Positions 36,794 through 46,453 of a stretch of 64,000 bases of DNA are shown here, in pieces. The position numbers were made by a program, and so were the translations under genes. The notes beneath the pieces are model-generated. The model had not been told where the DNA came from and did no database searches. It was given only the letters and a program-made list of their open reading frames with translations. How positions within the stretch are numbered: position 1 is the stretch's first letter; every line of letters starts with the position of its first letter. This DNA is from Polyodon spathula (lineage: Eukaryota > Chordata > Actinopteri > Acipenseriformes > Polyodontidae), in the NCBI RefSeq assembly GCF_017654505.1, contig NC_054540.1:42100554-42164553 (forward strand), in the 5' to 3' direction.

Positions 36794-37875
36794 TATCCAA
36801 TGAAAGAACTTGGAGGGAAGTGCCATCTTATCACTGAGGAAGGACAATACTATGCTCAATGAAACAGAAGATAAACAAGCTGTAGCCCTGCCCTCAGCAA
36901 TGACAAAGGTGCAATGGCTTGGCTCTGACATCGCAGAGTTCTGAAATACAGAGTTTACATGACTTGGAACCAATAATCCAATAACAATATTGTAATAGGT
37001 TTTTAAAAAAAGAAGGTGGTAGCATGCTGATACAGTGCTGACCATGTAATGGTTCCTGGTTTAACTTTGGAATAAAATATGGTGCAGCATGTTTGAACAT
37101 GAAACAAATATCTCTGTAGCTTGAGCAAAACACAGCTTAGAATCTGAAGAATGTAAACAAACTAGACAGGCAATACCTATTTTCAATAACAGTGATGCCT
37201 AATTCTACAATTGTCTACTTATACAGAGTATCCCATGTCAAGCACAACAGGCATCATTGTTAATATTAGTTGTCTCACTGTTTCTTTCAGGTGTGAAATG
37301 TCTTTCAGCAAAGAGGAACAAATTCAAATCATTATGATATGCAATGTAGTCAATGGGGTGTAGCCTGTGCTTCTTAAACAATGTATAGGACTGCAAATAG
37401 TTTAGATATACTTTATGTTACTTGAAAAAGGGCCTCCAGCAATCTACGTTTCATTCAATGAATATTTAAAACACACACGGAAGGCATGATATGTAAACTA
37501 AAGGGTAAAAGCCTTTTGAAGGAAGTGGCAGTTTCCTCTTGTGGGAAAAGCAAGCTCTTCAGCGAGGCTCTTTTCAGTGAGGAAGAGTCCTCTTCCCCAC
37601 GATGCCCTGCCTTCCTTTCATGAGTCTGTGGAGCCAAGGTGTTGAATAACCAGGCCTTGACAAATTCTGTAGGGTAAGAAAAGGAAACTGTCAGCTCATA
37701 ACACTGAACTGATTTGCACAGTTGAAATAACTAGGAACTTGCATGGGCCATAAAGCAGTGCTTTATTTTTGTACTGAATCAGTCCCTAAGAGATAGAAGT
37801 GGCATTGCAAATTATATTCATTGTATTTGAAGCATCATCATTAAAAATGAATTATCAGCTTGTGAGCAGAATGGC
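36794..37875. other. no gene recognised
   Basis: Non-coding. The overlapping minus-strand frames near 36755-37133 have no family features. Confidence 0.5.
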
Positions 37876-38943
37876 TTTGCAGGGGTGACGTCAGACCAGA
37901 AACACAGACTCAGGAAGTAGCGAGTAAAACTAAGGCACAGGGACGCTCAGTGTTTTATTAATAAATAATAAACAAAATAAAGGTTTAAACAAAACCAACA
38001 ACACAAACAAAAAGGGGTATTGGCCAAACAAATAAACACACAAATAACAAGCACGCTTAGCAATTGTTCTTGTCCTCCACACTTGCGTCTCTCCTCGGAC
38101 ACTCTTCTCCCCTAATGAGCATGGAGTGCATCTGTGATGAGTCAAAGGGATTTCGGTCTGTGATTCAGCCTCCCGACAGTAGATGGCATCAAATCAACTC
38201 GGGACTTCCCTTACCAAGATCTCGTGACCATAGCAAAAGTCATCTTTTGAGGGGCGGCACCTTGGTGAGGGGCGGAAGTACGAGTATGTAAATTCCAGCC
38301 ACTGGAGTCAGGTGAAGGATAAGGACACTTGTCAGTTGGGGATTGGTGTTCCACTGACTACAGAGGCGGGACATTACATACTAAAGGGAACGTACTACTG
38401 TGTTCGGGGTTGGTCCGAAAGTAAAATAGGAGGAGTAACGGGTGGAGGGAGAGACTAGTTTGGTGCAGCGGGATTTAAAAAAAAAAAACACTAACATTTC
38501 TTTTGTCTTTTTTTGTTTATGTATGGTTCGCCACGAAGACGATTAAAGACGAGTTATCACGGTCTGTTTTGGATTTCACTCCTGCACTCCTTCCCTCACA
38601 CCATTTTGTTTTCTTTTGTTATTTAATTATTTTGTTGTGTATAGATAATAAAAATAAAGTATTTTATTTCTGTACACATAAATTACTGTCTGGATATTCC
38701 ATTTAATATACTCTCGCCTCACAGTGTCTTTTTATAATCTGTGGCTGGAGCCTTAATTACCTAATTTGATAATTACCTTAAGGCTCCAGCCACATTCCCA
38801 CAAGGGTAGTATGGAAGGGGTTTTAACCGATTCCCAACGACTACACAATATAAAGACCGGCTTTTTGCCGGTCTCAAAACAATAAATATAACAATATAAT
38901 AATAATAGCAAAATAATCAAAGGGGCGGGACACTCTGCCACAC
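37876..38943 (-). mobile_element. Gypsy LTR, interrupted, minus strand
   Basis: The left piece (about 37880-38110) resembles the LTRs at 35.9 and 52.1 kb: GACGTCAGACCAGAAAC, a TTTATTAATAAATAAT block and AGCAATTGTTCTTG. The right piece (about 38724-38943) ends GGGACACTCTGCCACA. On the minus strand that would be the LTR start TGTGGCAG, preceded by a polypurine run. The middle, 38133-38723, is unrelated and may be another LTR inserted here. The right piece includes a 17-bp perfect inverted repeat (38740-38756 with 38778-38794). Confidence 0.6.
38133..38723 (+). mobile_element. possible inserted LTR
   Basis: A block unlike the surrounding Gypsy LTR starts near TGTGATGAGTC and ends CGCCTCACA. It has AATAAAG near 38653, in the position of a polyadenylation signal. 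No clean target duplication was found, so the ends are approximate. Confidence 0.3.
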
Positions 38944-39301
38944 ATGCACCCCCTTGTGCACAGCACACATGACTCCAAAGGCCACCTCCTCCCTCAGTCC
39001 CCAAAGTCCCGGTTCACCGTCCCGGCCCAGGAACAGGGTCAGCAATGGACCAAGGGTGGTGGCCACGGTGGGGGGTACTCCTCCCACCACAACAGCTGTA
39101 GTGGCCAAGGCAATCCTGGCATCCGGATAGGTGTCCATGGGGGTGGTCTCCTGACCAATCCCCCTTCTTCATAGCTGGCAGCTCCCCCTTGTTGGGCTCC
39201 GGCCACAGTATTTCCTGCGGAAAAGCAGTGCTGACAGCAACCCCAGACAAAGCAGTTCCAGCGACCCCAGGTGAAGCAGAACCGGTGACCCCAGGCGACA
39301 G
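38944..39301 (-). pseudogene. 3' internal region of a minus-strand Gypsy family, proline-rich ORF remnant
   Basis: On the minus strand the segment reads into the polypurine tract (GTGCACAAGGGGGTGCATG) just before the LTR at 38943. A minus-strand frame (39014-39352) contains GVAGTALSGVAVSTAF and then GELPAMKKG. A related frame lies at 55268-55573 in the second copy of this family, where the same spacing gives GVAGTASPGVAVSSAW and RELPAMKKG. Conservation in two diverged copies suggests this was translated, probably as a proline/alanine-rich extension after pol. Function unknown. Confidence 0.5.
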
Positions 39302-39449
39302 TGGAGAATGGGGGAGAGAAAGTAGGGAGTAAACTTTAAAGTAAAATAACAACTGCTATTTCGTGCTGGAAGTACCAGCAGGGTACTTGTTTCTTTATCC
39401 ACTGTTTGGTTTTGTTTCATCAGTCTATTTATTTTGGCCAATGTGCCAT
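39302..39449 (+). repeat. inverted LTR fragment
   Basis: Its reverse complement resembles part of the LTR at 52265-52415. The shared order is GCCAAAAT, AAACAAGTAC, TGCTGGT, TAGCA(A/G)TTGTTATTT and TTCTCCAC. It therefore faces the opposite way to its neighbour at 38.9 kb, a sign of rearrangement. The left LTR of the Gmr1-like element begins immediately after it. Confidence 0.6.
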
Positions 39450-40129
39450 TGTAACAGGGAGAGATCTGTGCTGACTCTGCTGGCGTGTTCACGGGCTGCA
39501 GGAAGAGGGCGGCAGTCGCCCAACAACCGCCTGTGAGTCATGGCAGTGACACGGGGAGGTGGGAAAGTGTGAGTGTGGACTTTCCCCCCTCTCTGAATGG
39601 CCGAGAGGCGGGTCTTGGGTGATTGTCGGTCCTATAAAATAACGCTCTGTTGTTTCCTCAGGTCTGCCCACTTAGACACTTTGATTCGGGACCGGGAATC
39701 AGCGAGACAGAGAGAGAGAGAGCGGGGAACCCTTGGGCAGACCCCGACGTATTGTGAAAGAGCAGGCTAGATAGCCGAGAGAGTAGGACGGTGATCCGGT
39801 TCGTGCGGGTAGCGGCGACCGGGATAACGCTGCCGAGTGCAGCACCTTTTATTTGTAGTTTTATTACTGTTTTATTTTCCCTTGTTCTTTTCGCCTTCTG
39901 TTTTCATTATTATTTCTTTGAGCACCTGCGAGTGCATTTGCGGTTCGTGTACCAGCTGTGGTATTTCCGTGGTGCTGTCTATCATCGTTGATAGGCAGCC
40001 CACGGTCAACAGTGCCCTCTGCCGGAGAGAAATAAGAACCGGTCTAAAATAAAACTGGGCACCTGTGTGGTGTTTCCCAAATACACCTGTCTGTCTCCTG
40101 GTCAGTGAATTACCCACACCCCTTCCACA
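39450..40129 (+). repeat. left LTR of Gmr1-like element 2
   Basis: A 680-bp LTR from TGTAACAGGG to CTTCCACA. A TATA box (TATAAAAT) lies at 39633-39640. An AATAAAA motif near 40047 could serve for polyadenylation. It lacks about 50 bp present in the right LTR (between TTAGAC and GCGAGACAG). Confidence 0.95.
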
Positions 40130-40131
40130 CG

Positions 40132-40151
40132 TGGTGTCAGCAGTGGGATTC
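40132..40151 (+). promoter_or_regulatory. primer binding site, tRNA-Leu
   Basis: TGGTGTCAGCAGTGGGATTC begins two bases after the LTR. It differs by one base from the complement of the 3' end of a vertebrate leucine tRNA including CCA, as I recall that sequence. The same site recurs at 46456-46475. Confidence 0.85.
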
Positions 40152-40198
40152 ACTGGCACTGCCCCAAGCAGTGCAACTATAGAAGGAGCAGACTAGCG

Positions 40199-41731
40199 AT
40201 GGATGCGACTCAGTTTGCCGCAATGATGGACCTCCTGCGCCAGACGCTCACCGCGGCAGTGCAGGGGGCGGCTAGACCCGCAGCTCCAGACCACTCCATC
40301 CAGAGACCCACCAAAATGACGGCCGAGGATCGACCGGACGCCTACTTGGAAGTGTTCGAGGCTATGGCGATCTCGGCCGGATGGCCCCAAGCCCAATGGG
40401 CTAGCTATGTGTTGCCCCAACTCACCGGGGAGGCTCAAGCAGCTGCGAGGACGCTGTCCCCGGAGCACATGTTGGATTACCCTCGGCTGAAGGCAGCCAT
40501 CCTAAATCGTGTGGGGGCCACACCGGAGGGCTACCGGAAGAAATTCCGGGAGGAGCAATTTGCGGCAGGGGAGCACCCACGAACCATCGCCCACCGTCTG
40601 AAGGATTACGCCATGGGTTGGTTGAATCCTGACCTAAACACCAAAGCCAGGGTGGTGGAAATGATCGTGGTGGAGCGCTTCCTGGAGTGTCTAGCCTCGG
40701 GACCTCGGCTGTGGGTCCAGCGGCAGGCGCCGGACACGCTGGCCCGGGCGGTCGAACTGGCCGAGCAGTACCAGGCAGCGGAGCCAACGCCTGCGAAACT
40801 GCCCGGGAGGAGTGTGGCTGCTGGATCGTCCCCTCAACTGGCCCCGGAAAGGGCGAAGGGACTGGGGGGAAGGGGTAGTCCAGGATTTGGTCGGGGGGTG
40901 TCGGCGGGAGCTCCCGGCCCGGGTACTGGGGCAGGGTGGGGATACCCACGGGCTGCTGCAGTGTCGGACCGGGGTCTCGCGCGGACGCCTTATCGGCGAG
41001 CCCCTTTTATGGCTCCAGTGTTTCCCCCTCTTTCCAAAACTTCGGGGAGAGAAACCAGCCCACCGAGGTGTTGGACGTGCAGGGAGGTGGGCCACCTCTC
41101 CCGGGACTGCCCCGTGATGGAGTGTGACCTCAGCCGACCAGGTAGGCACGTTCAATTACCTCAGTCGCTTCAGCACACGGGTTTTGTTATTCCTGTGACA
41201 GTGGATGGTACAAAAACCCAGGCTCTCCTGGACTCAGGGTGTGGTCAGTCTCTAGTACAGGAGAGCCTAGTCTCACCGGGGCATAAACGTATATTGGGAC
41301 GGGTGCATATTAAATGTATTCATGGGGATGTCCGCTCCTATCCCAAGATAAATGTGTGTATGACTATTGGCCAGCAGGTGACGCAGGTGCAGGTAGGATT
41401 ATGTCCTCGATTGCCGGTACCAGTAGTTCTGGGACGGGACTGTGAGCAGTTTAAAGATTGGTTGGCTGCTCTGACAGCCCCGTCTTCTTTATTGGCTAAG
41501 AAAGAGGAAGTAATTGGAGAGATTTTTCCCTTTCGCGATCCAGAATGGTTTTGCCATAGATTTAAACCCCGTAAAACTAAACGGGAGCGTCGGATCGCTA
41601 AGAATGAGGGCTGGCAATGGAGGGAGTCGGAGAAGTTTCAGGTGGGGGCGGTTGGTGAAGAGTCCGGGGGGGGAGGTCGCGGAGCCAGCGCAGGGGTCTG
41701 GCTCGGCTGCCTCTGCTCGGGACCGACCTGA
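40199..41731 (+). CDS. Gag-protease of Gmr1-like element 2
   Basis: The frame has 510 codons and starts MDATQFAAMM; the same start recurs at 46523. The capsid region contains RPDAYLEVFEAMA. Then, at residues 112-193, it has a stretch with the layout of a SCAN domain: KKFREEQF, AHRLKDYAMGWLNP, MIVVERFLECL and the LWVQRQAPDT region. A glycine/proline-rich linker follows. A CCHC knuckle lies at residues 291-304 (CWTCREVGHLSRDC). The aspartic protease active site is QALLDSGCGQ (D345), with VPVVLGRD at about 408-415 as the second protease block. Residues after the G8 run (41666-41673) are out of phase with pol, and the frame ends at 41731. Gag builds the particle; the protease would mature it. Confidence 0.93.
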   Translation: MDATQFAAMMDLLRQTLTAAVQGAARPAAPDHSIQRPTKMTAEDRPDAYLEVFEAMAISAGWPQAQWASYVLPQLTGEAQAAARTLSPEHMLDYPRLKAAILNRVGATPEGYRKKFREEQFAAGEHPRTIAHRLKDYAMGWLNPDLNTKARVVEMIVVERFLECLASGPRLWVQRQAPDTLARAVELAEQYQAAEPTPAKLPGRSVAAGSSPQLAPERAKGLGGRGSPGFGRGVSAGAPGPGTGAGWGYPRAAAVSDRGLARTPYRRAPFMAPVFPPLSKTSGRETSPPRCWTCREVGHLSRDCPVMECDLSRPGRHVQLPQSLQHTGFVIPVTVDGTKTQALLDSGCGQSLVQESLVSPGHKRILGRVHIKCIHGDVRSYPKINVCMTIGQQVTQVQVGLCPRLPVPVVLGRDCEQFKDWLAALTAPSSLLAKKEEVIGEIFPFRDPEWFCHRFKPRKTKRERRIAKNEGWQWRESEKFQVGAVGEESGGGGRGASAGVWLGCLCSGPT

Positions 41732-42376
41732 CCCCGAGTTGGAAGCCATGGGAGCTGATTTCTTAGCTCGCTCCCGTGACTTCCGACTCGAGCAAGGGCG
41801 TGACGACGTGCTGGGCAGGCTCTTTGACCAAGCAGCGGTGGTTAATGGTCGGGTGGTCGAGCCCAGACGCGCCGCCACGTACCCCCACTTTGAAATTGAT
41901 CGAGACCTACTGTACCGTGTTGATAAATTACCCCAGACCGGTGAAGTGCGTCATCAGTTGCTCATTCCTCAGCCCTTTAAGGAGGATTTGTTGCAGCTGG
42001 CTCACGCTATTCCCCTGTCTGGTCATTTGGGAAGGGATAAAACTAAAGCAAGGCTTGTGGCACAGTTCTTCTGGCTGGGGCTGGATGGCGATGTTAAGCG
42101 GTTTTGTGAGCGTTGTGGGGAATGTCAGAAAGCCAGCCCTAGAGCCGTTCCACGAGCCCCTCTGGTGCCTTTGCCCCTAGTGGAAGCTCCGTTTGAGCGT
42201 ATTGGGATGGACATAGTTGGGCCACTAGAAAGGAGTGCGGCAGGATACACCCACCTACTTGTCATTCTGGATTACGCTATGCGTTATCCAGAGGCAATTC
42301 CCCTCCGATCTATGTCTGCTAAGTCTGTTGCCAACGAGCTTGTGAAGGTTTTCTCCCGGGTGGGAATTCCCAAAGA
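41674..42376 (+). pseudogene. integrase N-terminal part of element 2
   Basis: This frame is +1 to gag and opens after the G8 run. A linker (DRPDPELEAMGADFLAR) precedes the integrase zinc-binding domain. The HHCC ligands are visible: LAHAIPLSGHLG gives the two histidines and CERCGECQK the cysteines. The catalytic core begins with IGMDIVGP (first aspartate at about 42210). The frame is cut at 42376, just after GIPKE, by an inverted CR1 LINE. Element 1 lacks this zinc domain, so element 2 is the better reference for the family. Confidence 0.93.
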
Positions 42377-43539
42377 ACATAAGAACATAAGAACATAAGA
42401 AAGTTTACAAACGAGAGGAGGCCATTCGGCCCATCTTGCTCGTTTGGTTGTTAGTAGCTTATTGATCCCAAAATCTCATCAAGCAGCTTCTTGAAGGATC
42501 CCAGGGTGTCAGCTTCAACAACATTATTGGGGAGTTGATTCCAGACCCTCACAATTCTCTGTGTAAAAAAGTGTCTCCTATTTTCTGTTCTGAATGCCCC
42601 TTTTTCTAAACTCCATTTGTGACCCCTGGTCCTTGTTTCTTTTTTCAGGCTGAAAAAGTCCCTTGGGTCGACACTGTCAATACCTTTTAGAATTTTGAAT
42701 GCTTGAATTAGGTCGCCACGTAGTCTTCTTTGTTCAAGACTGAACAGATTCAATTCTTTTAGCCTGTCTGCATATGACATGCCTTTTAAGCCCGGAATAA
42801 TTCTGGTCGCTCTTCTTTGCACTCTTTCTAGAGCAGCAATATCTTTTTTATAGCGAGGTGACCAGAACTGCACACAATATTCAAGATGAGGTCTTACAAG
42901 TGCATTGTACAGTTTTAACATTACTTCCCTTGATTTAAATTCAACACTTTTCACAATGTATCCGAGCATCTTGTTAGCCTTTTTTATAGCTTCCCCACAT
43001 TGCCTAGATGAAGACATTTCTGAGTCAACAAAAACTCCTAGGTCTTTTTCATAGATTCCTTCTCCAATTTCAATATCTCCCATATGATATTTATAATGTA
43101 CATTTTTATTTCCTGCGTGCAGTACCTTACACTTTTTTCTCTATTAAATGTCATTTGCCATGTGTCTGCCCAGTTCTGAATCTTGTCTAGATCATTTTGA
43201 ATGACCTTTGCTGCTGCAACAGTGTTTGCCACTCCTCCTACTTTTGTGTCGTCTGCAAATTTAACAAGTTTGCTTACTATACCAGAATCTAAATCATTAA
43301 TGTAGATTAGGAATAGCAGAGGACCTAATACTGATCCCTGTGGTACACCGCTGGTTACCACACTCCATTCTGAGGTTTTTCCTCTAATCAGTACTTTCTG
43401 TTTTCTACATGTCAACCACTCCCTAATCCATGTACATGCGTTTCCTTGAATCCCAACTGCGTTCAGTTTGAGAATTAATCTTTTGTGCGGGACTTTGTCA
43501 AAAGCTTTCTGGAAATCTAAATAAACCATGTCATATGCT
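42376..43539 (-). mobile_element. CR1 LINE inserted in integrase
   Basis: A 5'-truncated CR1 copy lies on the minus strand. Its 3' tail (CATAAGAA repeats) is at the left and its truncation point, within the reverse-transcriptase ORF near MVYLDFQKAF, at the right. Minus-strand frames 43038-43529 and 42451-43083 give the catalytic KFADDTKV and the C-terminal region, split by a frameshift near 43130. At the right junction a 13-base stretch, CTAACCGATCAAG (43538-43550), duplicates target sequence found at 43558-43570. This filler is probably templated. Only about three bases of target duplication (AGA) can be claimed. Confidence 0.93.
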
Positions 43540-43551
43540 AACCGATCAAGA

Positions 43552-45687
43552 GAGATACTAACCGATCAAGGCACCAATTTTATGTCCCGGCTAATCCGCG
43601 GAACATGTAAGCTTTTGGGAATTAAGACCATTAGGACCTCGGTGTTTCATCCTCAGACCGACGGTTTGGTGGAACGCTTTAATAAGACCCTTAAAAACAT
43701 GTTGCGCAGGTTTATTCGTAGTGATGTGCGTTACTGGGACCAGCTGATTCCTCCTCTTCTCTTTGCGATCAGAGAGGTTCCCCAGGCTTCTACGGGGTTT
43801 TCACCATTCGAGCTGCTGTATGGGCGGAGACCCCGGGGTGTGCTCGACCTGGTCAGAGAGATGTGGGAGGAGCAGCAGGACAATTCGACCAATACAGTCC
43901 GGTATGTGTTGGACCTGCGCAAACGTCTTGAGTCTGTTGGAAAATGGGCGCATGACAATTTGCAGCAGGCGCAGCACAGACAGGAGACACAGTATAACCG
44001 AGGAGCCCGGTTGCGCACATTTCAGCCGGGGGATAAGGTACTTCTGTTATTACCCAGTTCTGAGTCGAAACTCTTGGCTAAGTGGCAAGGACCCTTTGAG
44101 GTTACACGCCAGGTTGGGAAGGTGGACTATGAGATCTGCCAGCCGGAGCGACGGACAGAGAAACACATTTATCATATTAATCTCTTAAAGCCTTGGTTAC
44201 AACCAGAGGCGTTGTTAGTGGCGCATGCAGATGACGTCACGGACCTGGGACCTGATCTTTCTGTGTTGGCAAGAAAAGGATCGGTACAGATTGCTGAGAA
44301 TCTGACACCAACGCAGAAATGTCAGGCTCACAGTCTGGTGGCGGAGTTTCCTGACGTGTTCTCTTCCGTCCCGGGGCAGACTCGAGTAGCCCATCATCAC
44401 ATTGATATTGAGCCAGGGGCGCTGTTTCGCCAGAGGCCGTACCGTATACCTGAACGTAAAAGACAGGTAATAAAAGCGGAAATTGACGAAATGCTGAGAC
44501 TGGGGGTAATAGAAGAGTCCCAAAGTGACTGGAACAGTCCAATCGTTTTAGTCGATAAGCCAGATGGGTCAACTCGATTTTGCATTGATTTCAGACGAAT
44601 CAATGAGAAATCGAAATTTGACGCTTATCCGATGCCCCGAGTAGATGAGTTGCTGGAGCGTCTAGGCACAGCTCATTTTATGACGACACTGGATTTAACG
44701 AAGGGGTACTGGCAGATACCCCTGACTCCGGAATCTAGAGAGAGGACGGCGTTTTCGACTCCCTTCGGGTTGTACCAATTCAGGACCATGCCCTTTGGGT
44801 TGCACGGAGCCCCCGCCACTTTCCAGCGGATGATGGATCGCATCTTGCGGCCCCATCAGCAGTACGCCGCTGCTTACATAGATGACGTGGTTATCCACAG
44901 TGAGGATTGGCCGAGTCATCTGTGTAAGGTAGCGGCGGTGCTGCAATCCTTGCGGGAGGCGGGGCTCACTGCTAACCCAAAGAAGTGTGCCATTGGGAAG
45001 AGTGAGTTGGAGTATTTGGGGTATCGAGTAGGGGGCGGCCAGATCAGACCGCTAGTTGCTAAGGTGAAAGCCTTGGCTGACTGGCCGGTTCCTACAACCA
45101 AAACCCAGGTGCGCTCTTTCTTGGGACTAGCGGGCTATTATAGAAAGTTCATCCCGAGTTTCGCTACGCTCGCTGCTCCCTTGACAGACCTCACCCGGAA
45201 GGCTGCCCCAAATACGGTTCAGTGGACGGAGTCGTGCCAGAGGGCCTTTCTCGCCTTGAAGCGGAGGCTGTGTAGTAAGCCAGTACTATGCAGCCCGGAT
45301 TTTGGTAAGAGGTTCACCCTGCAGACGGATGCGTCAGAGACAGGTCTCGGGGCAGTGTTGTCTCAGGAGGTTCGGGGAAGCGAGCACCCGGTCCTGTATA
45401 TCAGCAGGAAGCTCCTTCCCCGCGAGAAAAATTATAGCACCATCGAGAAGGAGTGTCTCGCGGTATAATGAGCAGTCGAGTCATTCCGGTACTACCTCCT
45501 GGGGCGACACTTCACCCTGGTTACAGATCATGCCCCCTTAGCATGGCTTCACCGGATGAAAGATAGCAACGCCAGAATCACACGGTGGTACTTGGCCTTG
45601 CAGCCCTATGCCTTCAGGGTAGTCCACCGAGCAGGAAAGCTGCATCAAAACGCAGACTTTTTCTCTCGGGAAGGCATGGGGGTGTAA
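43552..45687 (+). pseudogene. integrase C-terminal part, reverse transcriptase and RNase H of element 2
   Basis: The frame resumes in integrase with REILTDQGTNF (second aspartate) and DGLVERFN (glutamate). These are 35 residues apart, giving a DD35E core. The C-terminal integrase domain follows (TFQPGDKVLLLLP, WQGPFEV, YHINLLKPW). Reverse transcriptase starts near 44400 (FRQRPYRIPE) and has DGSTRFCIDFRRIN, LDLTKGYWQIPL, MPFGLHGAPATFQ and the catalytic AAYIDD (aspartates at 44881-44886). LAGYYRKFIPSFA connects to RNase H (TLQTDASETGLGAVLS). TAA and TGA at 45466-45471 stop the frame. Downstream codons still read as RNase H through VTDHAPL to HQNADFFSREG, ending at TAA 45685-45687. Confidence 0.93.
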
Positions 45688-45715
45688 GATTTTCGAATGA
45701 ACCGGTGGTGTCATT

Positions 45716-45730
45716 CTGAGGGGAAGGATA
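45716..45730 (+). promoter_or_regulatory. polypurine tract of element 2
   Basis: TGAGGGGAAGGATA directly precedes the right LTR and would prime plus-strand synthesis. The same type of tract precedes the 3' LTR of element 1. Confidence 0.85.
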
Positions 45731-46453
45731 TGTAACAGGGAGAGATCTGTGCTGACTCTGCTGGCGTGTTCACGGGCTGCAGGAAGAGGGCGGCAGTCGT
45801 CCAACAACCGCCTGTGAGTCATGGCAGTGACACGGGGAGGTGGGAAAGTGGGTGTGTGGACTTTCCCCCTCTCTGAATGGCCGAGAGGCGGGTCTTGGGT
45901 GATTGTCGGTCCTATAAAATAACGCTCTGTTGTTTCCTCAGGTCTGCCCACTTAGACGCGCTAAGGGTGCGGAAGCTTTGATTCGGGACCGGGAATCAGC
46001 CGGGAGAAAAATAAAGAACCACAGCGAGACAGAGAGAGAGAGAGAGCGGGGAACCCTTGGGCAGACCCTGGCGTATTGTGAAAGAGCAGGCTAGATAGCC
46101 GAGAGAGTAGGACGGTGATCCGGGTCGTGCGGGTAGCGACGACCGGGATAACGCTGCCGAGTGCAGCACCTTTTATTTGTAGTTTTATTACTGTTTTATT
46201 TTCCCTTGTTCTTTTCGCCTTCTGTTTTCATTATTATTTCTTTGAGCACCTGCGAGTGCATTTGCGGTTCGTGTACCAGCTGTGGTATTTCCGTGGTGCT
46301 GTCTATCATCGTTGATAGGCAGCCCACGGTCAACAGTGCCCTCTGCCGGAGAGAAATAAGAACCGGTCTAAAATAAAACTGGGCACCTGTGTGGTGTTTC
46401 CCAAATACACCTGTCTGTCTCCTGGTCAGTGAATTACCCACACCCCTTCCACA
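45731..46453 (+). repeat. right LTR of Gmr1-like element 2
   Basis: A 723-bp LTR, TGTAACAGGG to CTTCCACA. The TATA box is at 45913-45920. It carries the roughly 50-bp block around 45960-46020 (with AATAAAG) that the left LTR lacks. It is immediately followed by another primer binding site and gag start. Confidence 0.95.

Larger units (their letters stand above)
39450..46453 (+). mobile_element. Gmr1-like Ty3/Gypsy element 2, young
   Basis: LTRs lie at 39450-40129 and 45731-46453. The internal order is primer binding site, gag-protease, integrase, reverse transcriptase, RNase H, polypurine tract. The LTRs differ by few substitutions plus an indel of about 50 bp around 39680. Lesions are a one-base shift in a G8 run (41666-41673), a CR1 LINE inserted in integrase (42376 to about 43550) and two adjacent stops in RNase H (45466-45471). 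Sequence continues past the right LTR into a second, mostly deleted copy. The five bases before the left LTR (GCCAT) do not match those after the last LTR remnant (GTTAT). Confidence 0.95.

Noticed and set aside
39791..40159. Frames repeated at 39.8 and 46.1 kb on both strands
   Set aside because: They are identical because they are LTR sequence, not because of protein conservation.
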